64,000 nucleotides of DNA from Lachnospiraceae bacterium (GTDB taxonomy: Bacteria > Bacillota > Clostridia > Lachnospirales > Lachnospiraceae). Of the stretch, positions 44,148 to 54,766 are shown piece after piece. Where the stretch lies: contig JAPJQL010000004.1 in NCBI GenBank assembly GCA_030825115.1, forward strand, positions 62,001 to 126,000, read 5' to 3'. The notes beneath the pieces were generated by a model. It was not told the origin of the DNA. It ran no database searches and worked only from the letters and a program-made list of their open reading frames with translations. The position numbers and the translations under genes were made by a program. Every line of letters starts with the position of its first letter. Positions within the stretch are counted from its first letter, which is position 1.

Positions 44148-46172
44148 TCACGAAAAATCGTACTGGACCGTATTGGTTCTGCACCGTTCATCCTCTTCCC
44201 AGAGGACTTGCAGACATTTTTGAATTCTTATTAGTATATCATAGTTTTCCTGTTTCATATATAAAATTTTTCTGTAAATATCATTAACTTTATATACAGA
44301 GGCAGGAACCGGACCAATCACCACAACGTTTTTGCCAGACTCCTGCTCTGCTTTCTGCCTGAAAAGTTCCGCAATCTCCGAAACCTGTGCTTCGTCTTTT
44401 CCTGCCACCTGGACTCCCAGCATCCGGCAGACGGGCGGATAGGACATCAGCCTGCGGTAGCCCATCTCCTGCCGGTAAAACGCCTCATAATCCTGTGCCG
44501 CGGCAGCCCGGATGCTGTAGTGCTCCGGCATGTAAGTCTGGATGATGGCTGTCCCGGCCCGCCTTCCTCTCCCGGCCCGGCCGGCTGCCTGTGCCAGAAG
44601 CTGGAATGTCCGTTCCCCACACCGGTAATCCGGCGCATACAAAGAGACATCCGCCGCCAAAACCCCCACCAGCGTAACTCCCGGAAAATCATGTCCTTTC
44701 ACGATCATCTGGGTTCCGATCAGGATATCGGCCTCTCCCCTGGAAAATGATGACAGGATCGCCTCATGTCCGCCCTTTTTCGAAGTGGTATCCAGATCCA
44801 TCCGCAAAGTCCTCGCTTCCGGGAACATCTGCCTTGCCATCTCTTCAATCTTCTGGGTCCCGATTCCAAATCCCGCCAGATAAGGCGAACCGCACTCCGG
44901 ACAGTTTTTCGGAAGCGGAACTGTATAGCCGCAGTAATGGCAGACCAGCCGGTTTTTGTTGTGCAGCGTCAGGGACACATCGCAGTGGGGGCACTTGAGC
45001 GCCTCTCCGCAGGAACGGCAGGAGATAAAACTGGAATATCCCCGCCGGTTCATGAACAGCATCACCTGCTCCCCCTTTTTCAGCCGGTCATCGATCAGTT
45101 CCTGCAGACGTCTGGAAAAGATGGACTTGTTCCCCTCCTTCATTTCCGTCCGCAGGTCGATCACCTCCGTGCCGGCCAGCCTGCTGCTCCCCGCCCGCTC
45201 CGTCATGACAAACAGCCGGTATTCGCCGTTTACCGCCTTCGTATAGCTCTCCACAGACGGCGTCGCCGATCCCATCACAAGCTGGGCATCGTTCATCTGC
45301 GCCAGCTTTTCCGCCACTTCCCGGGCATGGTACCGGGGTGTCACCTCGCTCTTATACGCCCCCTCATGTTCCTCGTCCATGACGATCAGTCCCAGCCTGG
45401 GAAACGGGGTAAACAGCGCGGAGCGGGGGCCGATCATGATGTCTGTCTCTCCCTTTTTCGCCCGCTCAAACTGGTCATAGCGCTCTCCTGCCGACAGCCT
45501 GGAGTTCATCACGCTGATCCGGTCCCCATACCGTCTGTAGAACCGCATCACCGTCTGGTACGTCAGGGCAATCTCCGGGATCAGCACGATCGCCTGCCGC
45601 CCCACAGACAGCACATGGTCGATCATCTCCATATAGACCTCGGTCTTCCCGCTTCCCGTAATCCCGTGAATCAGCCACGGCGTCCGCTCTCCTGCGTCAT
45701 AGGAATCCCGAAAACAGTCCGCGATCTGCCTCTGCTGTGCATTTAACACCGGACGTTCCTTCCACATGGTTCCGGTCCCGCCCTCTTCATCCCGGATCAG
45801 GCTCTCCACCACCTGCCTGTTTCGCGCCTTCACCTTCTGCTTGACCGGCAGGACGGTCTTTAACGCCTGGTTCATCGTGGCTCCGTACTGCTCCTTCATC
45901 CACCATGCAAGCGCAATAAGCTGGGACCCTGCCGTCACACTGCCCGACACAACCCCAGCTATCTCTTTGATCTTCGTAATGTCATATTCTGTTTTGTCCG
46001 TAATATCCACCACATAGCCTTTTCGGGTCCTGTTCCCATTGCCGAACGGCACGCTGACCTGGGTCCCGATCCGGATATCGGAGAGAAGCCCCTCCGGTAT
46101 CCGGTACTGGAACGTGCGGTCTACGTTCTCGTGGGAGATATCAATAATAATGCTGGCATAAAGCTGCGCCAT
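44148..46172 (-). CDS. priA: Primosomal helicase PriA
   Basis: Restarts replication at stalled forks. The 674-residue protein has the N-terminal DNA-binding domain (start MAQLYASIIIDISH), Walker A TGSGKTEVYM (about 170), DEEHEGAY, the zinc-binding insertion with eight cysteines (CRSCGEALKCPHCDVSLTLHNK... CHYCG... CPECG), and QAAGRAGRG. It is shorter than E. coli PriA (732) but matches Firmicute lengths. Starts the def-fmt-yugP-rsmB-... operon. Confidence 0.96.
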   Translation of the reverse strand: MAQLYASIIIDISHENVDRTFQYRIPEGLLSDIRIGTQVSVPFGNGNRTRKGYVVDITDKTEYDITKIKEIAGVVSGSVTAGSQLIALAWWMKEQYGATMNQALKTVLPVKQKVKARNRQVVESLIRDEEGGTGTMWKERPVLNAQQRQIADCFRDSYDAGERTPWLIHGITGSGKTEVYMEMIDHVLSVGRQAIVLIPEIALTYQTVMRFYRRYGDRISVMNSRLSAGERYDQFERAKKGETDIMIGPRSALFTPFPRLGLIVMDEEHEGAYKSEVTPRYHAREVAEKLAQMNDAQLVMGSATPSVESYTKAVNGEYRLFVMTERAGSSRLAGTEVIDLRTEMKEGNKSIFSRRLQELIDDRLKKGEQVMLFMNRRGYSSFISCRSCGEALKCPHCDVSLTLHNKNRLVCHYCGYTVPLPKNCPECGSPYLAGFGIGTQKIEEMARQMFPEARTLRMDLDTTSKKGGHEAILSSFSRGEADILIGTQMIVKGHDFPGVTLVGVLAADVSLYAPDYRCGERTFQLLAQAAGRAGRGRRAGTAIIQTYMPEHYSIRAAAAQDYEAFYRQEMGYRRLMSYPPVCRMLGVQVAGKDEAQVSEIAELFRQKAEQESGKNVVVIGPVPASVYKVNDIYRKILYMKQENYDILIRIQKCLQVLWEEDERCRTNTVQYDFS

Positions 46173-46225
46173 TCTCTCACCTGTCTGTCTTTTATTGTCT
46201 GCTTTTTACGCGTATCCAAAATCCG

Positions 46226-47602
46226 TCAGGCATGGATCAGATGTGCCGCCACTTCCCCCAGCTTCATGCTGTTGGAACCTTTTAGGAGCACACAGTCCCC
46301 GGCCTCCAGCACCTCGCAGAGCTTCGCCTTTAAGCCGTCCCTGTCCTCGCCTTCAAACCGGTAGCAGCTGCAGCTTCCCCCGCGCTCAAGGATGCCCTTT
46401 TCGATCTCCGCCGCCAGTTCACCAAGCAAAAATACCATATCTACCGGGTGATCCGCTATATAACGCCCGATCGATCGGTGGAAATCGGCTGCCTGCGGTC
46501 CCAGCTCCTTCATATCCGCAAGGACGGCGATCCGCCTGACGGCATTGGTCATGGAGTTTAAAACTTCCAGTCCTGCCTCCATCGATGCCGGACTTGCATT
46601 GTAGGTATCATCAATAATGGTAATGCCTCTGTTTTCATATATCTGCTGGCGGTTCTGGAACCCGTGGAATTCACCCAGCTTCCCTGCCGCAGCTTCCATC
46701 GGCACTCCATTTAGATCCGCCACCGCCAGAGCCGCCAGGGCATTCATGATATTGTGTCTCCCCATGATGCCCAGGCGCACCGGGATGCGCCTTGTTCCGT
46801 GGACCGCCGTAAACAACGGATACCCGTCCTCGATCCGGACCTCTTCACAGCGGTAGTCACAGTGCTCCCCGCTTCCAAAGGTGACCGTCCGGCAGCCGTC
46901 TTTTGCCCTGGCCGTCTTGAGCAGCTCATCATCCCCGTTTAAAAGCAGGATGCCGCCATCCTTTAACCCGTCCTGTATCGTCATCTTTTCACGGAAAATA
47001 TTCTCCTGTGATCCAAGCTGCTCGATATGGGTCACGCCCACATTGGTGATCACTGCCATGTCCACGTCGGCAATCCGGGCGATCACGGTCAGTTCCCCCG
47101 GCTCGCTCATGCCAAGCTCCAATACGCCGACCTCATCCGCAGACGTGATCCCACAGAGCGTGATCGGGACGCCGACCTGGCTGTTTAAGTTCTTTTTTGT
47201 CTTATAGACACGAAAGCCTGCCGACAGGGCGGCGGCGATCATCTCCCTCGTCGTCGTCTTCCCGACGCTGCCCGTGATCCCCACAAGCGGCAGGGTAAAC
47301 CGTCTCCGGTAATAAGCGCCGATATCCTGAAGCGCCTTTTTCGTATCCGCCACGCGGATCCACGGATGGCCGTCCTCCATCGAATCATGCTCGCTTGTCA
47401 GGGTGGCCGCCGCCCCATTCTCAAATGCCTGGCCGATAAAGCGGTGGGCATCCACCTTTGCCCCGATCAGCGGTACAAACAGGTCGCTTCCTTCCATGGT
47501 CTGCGAATTGATGCTGATATGTATCAGCGGGGTATCCCCGTCGCCGCACAGCAGTCTCCCGCCGGTGGCCTTCACTACGTCTCTAACCGTCATCTGTTCC
47601 AT
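46226..47602 (-). CDS. murF: UDP-MurNAc-tripeptide D-Ala-D-Ala ligase
   Basis: Adds D-Ala-D-Ala to UDP-MurNAc-tripeptide, the last cytosolic peptide step of the wall precursor. The 458-residue protein has Mur ligase ATP motif GSVGKTTTREM near 110 and IDDTYNASPASMEAGL near 332. AAAGGAAG lies before the ATG. Starts 13 nt after murE. Confidence 0.95.
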   Translation of the reverse strand: MEQMTVRDVVKATGGRLLCGDGDTPLIHISINSQTMEGSDLFVPLIGAKVDAHRFIGQAFENGAAATLTSEHDSMEDGHPWIRVADTKKALQDIGAYYRRRFTLPLVGITGSVGKTTTREMIAAALSAGFRVYKTKKNLNSQVGVPITLCGITSADEVGVLELGMSEPGELTVIARIADVDMAVITNVGVTHIEQLGSQENIFREKMTIQDGLKDGGILLLNGDDELLKTARAKDGCRTVTFGSGEHCDYRCEEVRIEDGYPLFTAVHGTRRIPVRLGIMGRHNIMNALAALAVADLNGVPMEAAAGKLGEFHGFQNRQQIYENRGITIIDDTYNASPASMEAGLEVLNSMTNAVRRIAVLADMKELGPQAADFHRSIGRYIADHPVDMVFLLGELAAEIEKGILERGGSCSCYRFEGEDRDGLKAKLCEVLEAGDCVLLKGSNSMKLGEVAAHLIHA

Positions 47603-47615
47603 ATTCTGGCTTCCT

Positions 47616-49079
47616 TTACACTTTCATGGTCCTCGCCGTCTCCTCTACCACCGCCCGGTCTAAGAACGGATAACGGACTCCTTCTATCTCCTGATAATCC
47701 TCATGGCCCTTTCCAATGATGGCGATCATATCGCCCTTTTGTGCGTGGGTCATGCTGTATTCGATCGCTTCTCTCCTGTCCGGGATCTCGATGTATTTTC
47801 CACCGGTCTTTTCCATGCTGCCGCGGATGTCGGCAATGATGTCCTCCACCTTTTCAAAACGGGAATTATCTGCCGTAATGATGGAAAAATCAGCCATCTT
47901 TCCTGCAATCTCCCCCATCGAGTAACGGCGGTCCTTCGACCGGTTGCCCCCACAGCCGAACACGCAGACCAGCCGTCCCGGATCGTACTCCCGCAGGGTG
48001 GCAAGCAGGCTCTCCATGCTAACCGCATTGTGGGCATAGTCCACGATCACACAGAACTTCTCAGAAGTATAGACGATCTCCATGCGGCCGTCGATCTTTA
48101 GATGTTCCAGGGCGTGCAGCGCCCACTTTGCCGGGATTCCCGCACGGATGCATACCGCAGCGGCAGCCAGCGCGTTGTAGACGTTGAATTTGCCGGGGAT
48201 ATTGACCCTGACCGAAGCTTCTGTCGCCCCTTTCATGTCAAACTCGATTCCCACAAAATCCGGTTCCGATACATAGCGGATATGCTCCGCCTGATAACGG
48301 CAGCCGTCCTTAAGGCCAAACCCGTCCCACTCGCAGGGAATCTCTTTTATGATCTCATCAAAATGCTCGTCATCACAGTTCACCAGACCATGGCGGCTCT
48401 GATGGAAGATCCTTTTCTTGTAGTACAGATACTCCTCAAAGCTGTCGTGCTCATCCGGTCCGATGTGGTCCGGGGAAATATTGGTAAAGATGGAATAATC
48501 ATAACAGATTCCGTCCACCCGGTGCATCTTAAACGCCTGGGAAGAGACCTCCATCACGCAGTGGGTGCAGCCGGATGCCGCCATCTGGGCAAAATACCGG
48601 TGCAGGTCATAGGATTCCGGCGTCGTATTCACCGTGGGATAATGCTCTTCTCCGATGGAAACCCCATTGGTGCCGATCATCCCCGTCTTTTCTCCCGCCG
48701 CCTCTAAAATCGCCCGGATCATGTGCGCCGTCGTGGTCTTTCCCTTGGTCCCGGTCACGCCGATCATCGTCATCTTTTTTGCCGGATAGCCAAACCGGGC
48801 GGCGGACAGACGGGCAAGCGCCTCCCGCCCCTGTCCGACACGGATCACGGTCACATCCTCCGGCACATCCACTTCCCGCTCCGTCACGATCACCTGCACT
48901 CCCGCCGCAAGGACCGGGGGAATAAACGCGTGGGAGTCCACCTTCGTCCCCTTGATGCAGATAAACACTGCGCCCGGACGTGCTTTTCTGGAATCGTAGA
49001 CCACTTCGTCCACCTCTGTGTCAAGACTCCCCTGCTGCAGCCGGTATTCCAGTTCGCCAAGCCATTCCTTTATTCTCAT
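47616..49079 (-). CDS. murE: UDP-MurNAc-dipeptide amino-acid ligase MurE
   Basis: Adds the third amino acid (meso-DAP or Lys) to the stem peptide. The 487-residue protein has the N-terminal Mur domain, ATP motif GTKGKTTTAHMI (about 105-116) and C-terminal specificity loop near TADNSRFEKV. In meso-DAP enzymes this loop reads DNPR; here it is DNSR, closest to the DAP type. Substrate is therefore probably meso-DAP. It is followed by murF. Confidence 0.94.
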   Translation of the reverse strand: MRIKEWLGELEYRLQQGSLDTEVDEVVYDSRKARPGAVFICIKGTKVDSHAFIPPVLAAGVQVIVTEREVDVPEDVTVIRVGQGREALARLSAARFGYPAKKMTMIGVTGTKGKTTTAHMIRAILEAAGEKTGMIGTNGVSIGEEHYPTVNTTPESYDLHRYFAQMAASGCTHCVMEVSSQAFKMHRVDGICYDYSIFTNISPDHIGPDEHDSFEEYLYYKKRIFHQSRHGLVNCDDEHFDEIIKEIPCEWDGFGLKDGCRYQAEHIRYVSEPDFVGIEFDMKGATEASVRVNIPGKFNVYNALAAAAVCIRAGIPAKWALHALEHLKIDGRMEIVYTSEKFCVIVDYAHNAVSMESLLATLREYDPGRLVCVFGCGGNRSKDRRYSMGEIAGKMADFSIITADNSRFEKVEDIIADIRGSMEKTGGKYIEIPDRREAIEYSMTHAQKGDMIAIIGKGHEDYQEIEGVRYPFLDRAVVEETARTMKV

Positions 49080-49160
49080 GCTCTTTCCTTCCTGTCAATC
49101 TAACTGTCCTCCGAAAATCTCCCGGAGTCTGTACAGCATGCGCTGCCGCCGTCTGCCGTC

Positions 49161-50831
49161 CTAGAACAGCCCGGTGATCACGCCCTGCTCGTTCACGTCG
49201 ATGTTGTCTGCCGCCGGTTTCTTCGGAAGTCCCGGCATCGTCATGATCGCGCCTGTCAGCGCTACCACAAAACCGGCGCCGGCCGATACATAGACATCCC
49301 TCACATTGATCGTAAATCCACTCGGCCTGCCCAGCTTATTCTGGTCATCCGACAGAGAATACTGGGTTTTTGCCATACATACCGGCAGTTTCTGAAAGCC
49401 CATCTCCTCAATCCGTGCAAGGGCTCTTGCAGCCGCCGGAGCATAGGAAACCCCGTCTGCCCCGTAGATCTCAGTGGCGATCGTATGGATCTTATCCTTC
49501 AGGCTCATATCATCCTCATAGAGCGGGTGATAATGGCTCTCTTTTGTTTCCAGCGTATGGAGAACCTTATCGGCCAGCGCCCGGCCGCCCTCGCCGCCCT
49601 TTGCCCACACCTCGGACAGTGCAAATTCACAGCCGTGCTCCTCGCAGAAATCACGGATAAAGGCATACTCCGCCTCCGTATCACTCAGGAAGGAATTCAG
49701 GGTCACTACCACCGGCACGCCGTATTTCTGGATATTTTCAATGTGCTTTTCCAGGTTTACGATGCCCTTTGCCAGCGCCTCCAGATTCTCCTCTCCAAGC
49801 TCTGCCTTCGGAACGCCGCCGTTGTATTTGAGCGCGCGCACCGTCGCCACCAGAACGACCGCATCCGGCTTTAAACCGGCCTTGCGGCACTTGATATCCA
49901 GGAATTTCTCAGCGCCCAGATCTGCGCCAAAGCCTGCCTCCGTCACCACGATATCGGCCAGTTTCAGCGCCGTCTTTGTCGCCCGTACGCTGTTGCATCC
50001 GTGGGCGATATTGGCAAAAGGACCGCCGTGTACCAGCGCGCCGCCGTGCTCTAACGTCTGGATCAGGTTTGGTTTGATGGCGTCTTTTAAAAGGGCTGCC
50101 ATCGCGCCTACCGCATTCAGCTGCGCCGCCGTCACAGGTTCCCCCGCATAATTATATGCAACGATGATCCGTCCCAGCCGTTCTTTTAAATCTTTCATAT
50201 CATTTGCAAGGCAGAGGATCGCCATGATCTCAGAAGCCACGGTGATGACAAAATGATCCTCCCTCACCACGCCGTCCGCCTTTGCACCAAGCCCGACCAC
50301 GATGTTCCGCAGCGCACGGTCGTTCATGTCCAGACAGCGTTTCCAGAGTATCTGCCTCGTATCGATCTGAAGCGCATTTCCCTGCTGGATATGGTTGTCA
50401 AGCAGAGCCGCCAGCAGGTTGTTGGCTGAGGTGATCGCATGAAAATCCCCGGTAAAATGAAGGTTCAGATCCTCCATCGGCACCACCTGGGCATAGCCGC
50501 CGCCCGCCGCTCCGCCTTTGATGCCAAAACACGGTCCCAAAGAAGGTTCGCGCAGGGCCAGCAGCGTCTTTTTGCCAAGCAGTGACAAAGCGTCCGCCAG
50601 ACCGATGCTGGTAGTCGTCTTTCCCTCGCCTGCCGGGGTCGGGTTGATCGCAGTCACCAGGATCAGCTTCCCGTCCTCCCGGTCTTTCACCTGCTGCCAC
50701 AGCTCGTCTGTCAGCTTTGCCTTGTACTTTCCATATAACTCCAGGTCATCCTCCGATATCCCGTATGTCGCCGCCACTTCCCTGATTGGCAGCATGACTG
50801 ACTCCTGTGCGATTTCGATATCTGTTTTCAT
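49161..50831 (-). CDS. fhs: Formate-tetrahydrofolate ligase
   Basis: Joins formate to THF with ATP to give 10-formyl-THF, for purines, fMet-tRNA and, in acetogens, the Wood-Ljungdahl path. The 556-residue protein has the P-loop-like [19 protein letters not shown] (about 64-82) and the family signature [25 protein letters not shown]. It is a lone gene here; no folD or metF neighbour, so no acetogenesis claim can be made. Confidence 0.97.
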   Translation of the reverse strand: MKTDIEIAQESVMLPIREVAATYGISEDDLELYGKYKAKLTDELWQQVKDREDGKLILVTAINPTPAGEGKTTTSIGLADALSLLGKKTLLALREPSLGPCFGIKGGAAGGGYAQVVPMEDLNLHFTGDFHAITSANNLLAALLDNHIQQGNALQIDTRQILWKRCLDMNDRALRNIVVGLGAKADGVVREDHFVITVASEIMAILCLANDMKDLKERLGRIIVAYNYAGEPVTAAQLNAVGAMAALLKDAIKPNLIQTLEHGGALVHGGPFANIAHGCNSVRATKTALKLADIVVTEAGFGADLGAEKFLDIKCRKAGLKPDAVVLVATVRALKYNGGVPKAELGEENLEALAKGIVNLEKHIENIQKYGVPVVVTLNSFLSDTEAEYAFIRDFCEEHGCEFALSEVWAKGGEGGRALADKVLHTLETKESHYHPLYEDDMSLKDKIHTIATEIYGADGVSYAPAAARALARIEEMGFQKLPVCMAKTQYSLSDDQNKLGRPSGFTINVRDVYVSAGAGFVVALTGAIMTMPGLPKKPAADNIDVNEQGVITGLF

Positions 50832-50913
50832 CCCGAATCCTCCTTCATTTGTTTGCGTTAAGTTTTGTCTGCATTGTGATTGGTAACTTTTGATATCCCT
50901 TCATCGCGGAGTG

Positions 50914-53700
50914 TTATTCTCCGCGTTCCAGCATCCCTTCAAACTCTTCCATCGTCATCAGCACCTTCCTCGGCTTCGTGCCCTCTTCTTCACCGACGAC
51001 GCCCGCTTCCGCAAGCTGGTCCATGATCCGCGCCGCGCGGTTGAACCCGATTTTAAACATCCGCTGAAGCATCCCGATGGACGCCTTTTCCTTTTCGATA
51101 ATGAACTTTGCAGCCTGGGCAAAATACTCATCCCGCCCGCTGCCGCCTGCACCTCCTGCCGCTGCCGCCGCAGGAGCCGAATTCATCTGTGTCTCCACCT
51201 CCGGGCTGTAGTCTGCGACCATCCCCTGCTCGGTCAAAAAGTCCACGACCCGCTGCACTTCCTGGTCGGAGACAAATGCGCCCTGAACCCGCTGCGGCTT
51301 TGGAAAGCCCGCCGGATAAAACAGCATATCGCCCTTGCCAAGCAGCTTTTCTGCTCCGTTCATATCGATGATCGTCCGCGAATCCACGCCTGACGATACG
51401 GAAAATGCAATCCTGGACGGCACATTGGCCTTGATCAGACCGGTGATGACATTGACCGACGGCCTCTGCGTCGCGATCACCAGATGGATACCGGCCGCAC
51501 GTGCAAGCTGTGCCAGGCGGCAGATCGCATCCTCCACCTCCCCCGGCGCAACCATCATAAGGTCGGCAAGCTCGTCCACGATGATGACGATCTGCGGAAG
51601 CTTCTTCGGCTTTTTCTCGTCCTCAATGTCTTTGATCTTCTCAATCTTGGCGTTGTAGCCTTTCAAATCACGGACGTTGTATTCTGCAAACTTTTTATAG
51701 CGGTCCGTCATCTCCGCCACCGCCCAGTTAAGCGCGCCCGACGCTTTTTTCGGGTCGGTCACAACCGGAATCAGCAGATGCGGAATGCCGTTGTAGACGC
51801 TCAGCTCCACCACCTTCGGGTCCACCATGATCAGCTTGACGTCCTCCGGCTTTGACTTAAAGATGATGCTCATGATCAGCGTGTTGATACACACCGACTT
51901 ACCGGAACCGGTCGATCCGGCGATCAGCAGGTGAGGCATCTTGGCAATATCAGTGACAACCACCTGACCGCCTATATCCTTGCCCACCGCAAACGCCAGA
52001 CTGGAACCATGCTTTTTAAATGCATCCGACTCAAACAAGTCGCGCAGATAGACCATGTTGTTCTCTTTATTCGGAACCTCGATGCCGACCGCAGACTTCC
52101 CTGGTATCGGCGCCTCGATCCTGATATCCTCCGCCGCAAGGCTCAGCTTGATATCATCGGTCAGTCCCACGATCTTGCTGACCTTTACGCCCTGCTCCGG
52201 GTGAAGCTCGTATCTGGTCACGGACGGTCCGCAGCTGATATTGGTAACCGTTACGCCCACGCCGAAATTCTTCAGCGTCTGCTGCAGTTTTATCGCCGTC
52301 TCCTTATATTCTTTCTCGGAGTAAGAACCGGCGATGCGGCTGCCCCGCTTTAACAGGCTGACCGGCGGGAATACATACTCCTTCTTCGGCTCTTCCTGCT
52401 TCTCCTGGATCTGCATCTGTACGCTGGGCTCTTCTTTCGCCGCCTTCTTTTTGGATTCCAGCTTTTTCTTCAATTCCTCCGTGTCGGTCTCGATCACCTT
52501 TCCTGATGCCGTCACCACGGTCTTTGGCTCCTCCGGAATAAAGAATCCGTCTGCCCCCATCCCCGGATAACCGCCAGGTTCCATGTCGTCTTCCGTAACC
52601 ACCAGTTCAGGCAGATATTCTGACACCGGGGCCCCGCTGCAGGACACCGGATCCACCGGTTCTGCCTCCGCCGCGGCGGCACTTGCAGCCGGTTCCATGC
52701 TGTCCGCCCCGGACATCCCTTTTCGGATAAAGATCCCATCGGGGTCTTCCAGGTCAAACGGAACCGTATCATCGTCTTCATACTCCGGCGGCAATGCGAT
52801 ATTGCCCGTAAACACGTCCGCCGTCGATGTCATGGACGAAACGCCAAAGCCCTGCCCCGGTTCCTGCGTCTCTTCCAACTCCCGTTCCGGTAACACATCC
52901 GAAACGCCGTCCAGATCCGGCACCACCATGTCATTTCCTGTTATCACAGGTCTGCCGGCCGCCGTCGCCGGGTCTTCCAGCTTGGTCGAATCCAGATTGA
53001 CTCCGCGGACGCGCTGCTCTTCTCTCAGCCTGCGCTTCTCCTCCAGCCGTTCCGCATGGATCTCCCGTCTCCGGTCCATATCTTCCCTGGCATGGCGGTA
53101 TGCCGCATCTCCATGCTTTTTCACAGCCTTCACCACAGACCGCTCGGTGATCACTACGGAGCTGATGATAAAGCAGACAAACAGCACCAGAAACGCCCCC
53201 ACTTTTCCAAATACGGATTCCAGCATCCCGCAGAGCAGGCCGCCAACCAGGCCGCCGCCTTTTCCGGTGGAAGAAGACATCCGGTAGTATTCCATAATTT
53301 TCTGCTCCCCGGATAGCCCGCTGCCAAAAAAGAGCTGGGCAAAGCTGCACAGCGTCAGCACCGCCGCCACCACCGCGAGGATTTTTATGACGGCCGCTTT
53401 ATTGCCCCGGTTGGAGAGATAAAAGCAGGTTCCCGTAAATAAAAGAAGTGGGGCTATATATCCCACCATGCCAAATATCCCCAATTGGAGGGTACGTAAA
53501 AAATCACCTGCAACACCGCACAGGTGAAAGTTGCTCAAAAACAACAGAACCGCCAGCGCAAAGGACAAAATGATAAATACTTCTGCCCGGATAAAATTAT
53601 CCGGCGCCGGCGCCTGTGTCTGGTTTTTCCTTGGTCTCCCCGGCTTTCCCGTTCCGGTCTTTTTTCCTGATGTCGTCGTCTTTTTACTGCTAGATGCCAC
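50914..53700 (-). CDS. ftsK: DNA translocase FtsK/SpoIIIE
   Basis: Pumps chromosomal DNA at division or into the forespore. The 928-residue protein has four N-terminal membrane segments (about 30-210), a charged, low-complexity linker rich in Glu, Ala and Pro (about 215-430), a RecA-like motor with Walker A AGSTGSGKSVC near 600, and a C-terminal gamma winged helix (LIIEKEKASIGMLQRMFKIGFNRAARIMDQLAE). The start is a GTG preceded by AGGAGG. A 17-nt-spaced promoter lies upstream. Confidence 0.96.
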   Translation of the reverse strand: MASSSKKTTTSGKKTGTGKPGRPRKNQTQAPAPDNFIRAEVFIILSFALAVLLFLSNFHLCGVAGDFLRTLQLGIFGMVGYIAPLLLFTGTCFYLSNRGNKAAVIKILAVVAAVLTLCSFAQLFFGSGLSGEQKIMEYYRMSSSTGKGGGLVGGLLCGMLESVFGKVGAFLVLFVCFIISSVVITERSVVKAVKKHGDAAYRHAREDMDRRREIHAERLEEKRRLREEQRVRGVNLDSTKLEDPATAAGRPVITGNDMVVPDLDGVSDVLPERELEETQEPGQGFGVSSMTSTADVFTGNIALPPEYEDDDTVPFDLEDPDGIFIRKGMSGADSMEPAASAAAAEAEPVDPVSCSGAPVSEYLPELVVTEDDMEPGGYPGMGADGFFIPEEPKTVVTASGKVIETDTEELKKKLESKKKAAKEEPSVQMQIQEKQEEPKKEYVFPPVSLLKRGSRIAGSYSEKEYKETAIKLQQTLKNFGVGVTVTNISCGPSVTRYELHPEQGVKVSKIVGLTDDIKLSLAAEDIRIEAPIPGKSAVGIEVPNKENNMVYLRDLFESDAFKKHGSSLAFAVGKDIGGQVVVTDIAKMPHLLIAGSTGSGKSVCINTLIMSIIFKSKPEDVKLIMVDPKVVELSVYNGIPHLLIPVVTDPKKASGALNWAVAEMTDRYKKFAEYNVRDLKGYNAKIEKIKDIEDEKKPKKLPQIVIIVDELADLMMVAPGEVEDAICRLAQLARAAGIHLVIATQRPSVNVITGLIKANVPSRIAFSVSSGVDSRTIIDMNGAEKLLGKGDMLFYPAGFPKPQRVQGAFVSDQEVQRVVDFLTEQGMVADYSPEVETQMNSAPAAAAAGGAGGSGRDEYFAQAAKFIIEKEKASIGMLQRMFKIGFNRAARIMDQLAEAGVVGEEEGTKPRKVLMTMEEFEGMLERGE

Positions 53701-53733
53701 GGATATTTGCCTCCTGTTTTTCCATTGGATTTA

Positions 53734-53762
53734 AGTATACAAAAAAAATGGGAGAAATGCAA
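53734..53762 (-). promoter_or_regulatory. SigmaA promoter for ftsK
   Basis: Minus-strand TTGCAT, 17-nt spacer and TATACT, 34 nt upstream of the ftsK GTG. Confidence 0.75.
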
Positions 53763-53822
53763 GTATTGGTGTTTGGGGGCTGCGGCGGCGAAAGTACGTC
53801 CGGGTGGGCGGATGGGGTCACT

Positions 53823-54632
53823 CTAGCGAACCTTCCGCGGGGAGGTGCCGTAGCGTTTTTTAAACTGGCGGCAAAAGTAGTTTTGGTCCGGGTAGCCGCA
53901 GCGTTCAGCTATTTCTCCGATTTTGCGGTCTGTTCTTATGAGCAGGTCCATGCCTACTTCCAGACGGACCTGGGTCAGGTATTCTATGATGCTCTGGCCG
54001 TATGTACTGCGGAAGGACGAGGTCAGGGTGGCGCGGCTGCAGTAGAACTCCCGGCACAAAAGATCCAGTGTCAGCGCTTCTCCGTAATGACGGTCGATAT
54101 AGGCTTTTACATTGCCCGGCAGATCCTTTCTGTCTGCCCGCAGATAATTTGACAAAGACAGATAACCTGCGCACATTTCCATGATCGAGATGCAGGAACG
54201 GATCTGTTCTTTAGTCCTGTACGGAATCTGCCGGACCGCCCGGCTCAAAGCGTCTTTGGCCGCGCCGTATTGTTCTGCCTTATGAAGGACCTCCTGCCTG
54301 CTGGTCCTGGAGGTGTCGAGAACCTGCCCCATCATCAGGTAGCCAGACAGCACGCCAAAGTCGTACAGCGGCGCCACCGCCTCGTACAAGTCGCAGTGGC
54401 ACCGGTAGATATAGACCTCGCCCGTTCGCTTCACCTGCTCAAAGGCCTCCCGGTCAAATCTGTGGCAGCAGGCAAGTGCCTCCTCATCCTGCTGGATCAG
54501 GCTGCAAAACGGGTTCATATCCTGTGGATATACGTAGAGCTGCCTGCCGTCCGCATCGTAAAGGCTCATCCGAAATCCCGATACCGTGTGCAGTTCCCGA
54601 AGAATGTCCTGAAGTGCCGCCATCTGGCCCAT
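53823..54632 (-). CDS. AraC-family regulator with PocR sensory domain
   Basis: Predicted transcription regulator. The N-terminal PocR domain (about 1-150) shows its cysteine pattern (FCSLIQ...LACCHRFD...YRCHCDLYEAV), which in relatives senses small organic compounds. The C-terminal AraC-type double HTH ends FCRQFKKRYGTSPRKVR. It is divergent from the nucleotidyltransferase/galE pair with 134 nt between, so these are the likely targets and a galactose- or amino-sugar-related ligand is plausible. That is inference. Confidence 0.88.
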   Translation of the reverse strand: MGQMAALQDILRELHTVSGFRMSLYDADGRQLYVYPQDMNPFCSLIQQDEEALACCHRFDREAFEQVKRTGEVYIYRCHCDLYEAVAPLYDFGVLSGYLMMGQVLDTSRTSRQEVLHKAEQYGAAKDALSRAVRQIPYRTKEQIRSCISIMEMCAGYLSLSNYLRADRKDLPGNVKAYIDRHYGEALTLDLLCREFYCSRATLTSSFRSTYGQSIIEYLTQVRLEVGMDLLIRTDRKIGEIAERCGYPDQNYFCRQFKKRYGTSPRKVR

Positions 54633-54685
54633 AAGCTCGTCCCCTTACTATGATAATTGTAAAAATCCATCCGATAATACTAATT

Positions 54686-54713
54686 ATTATACAATATTCC
54701 ATAGCTTTTGCAA
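54686..54713 (-). promoter_or_regulatory. Promoter for the PocR/AraC regulator
   Basis: Minus-strand TTGCAA, 16-nt spacer and TATAAT, 54 nt upstream of the regulator. Confidence 0.65.
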
Positions 54714-54724
54714 AGATGGATTTT

Positions 54725-54730
54725 TATAAT
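54725..54730 (+). promoter_or_regulatory. Lone -10 box before the nucleotidyltransferase
   Basis: A perfect TATAAT with no fitting -35, 37 nt before the gene. A -10 without a -35 beside a divergent AraC-type gene fits an activator-dependent promoter. Confidence 0.5.
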
Positions 54731-54766
54731 AAAGGTAACAACTAATCAAAGGATATCAAGGGGGAT

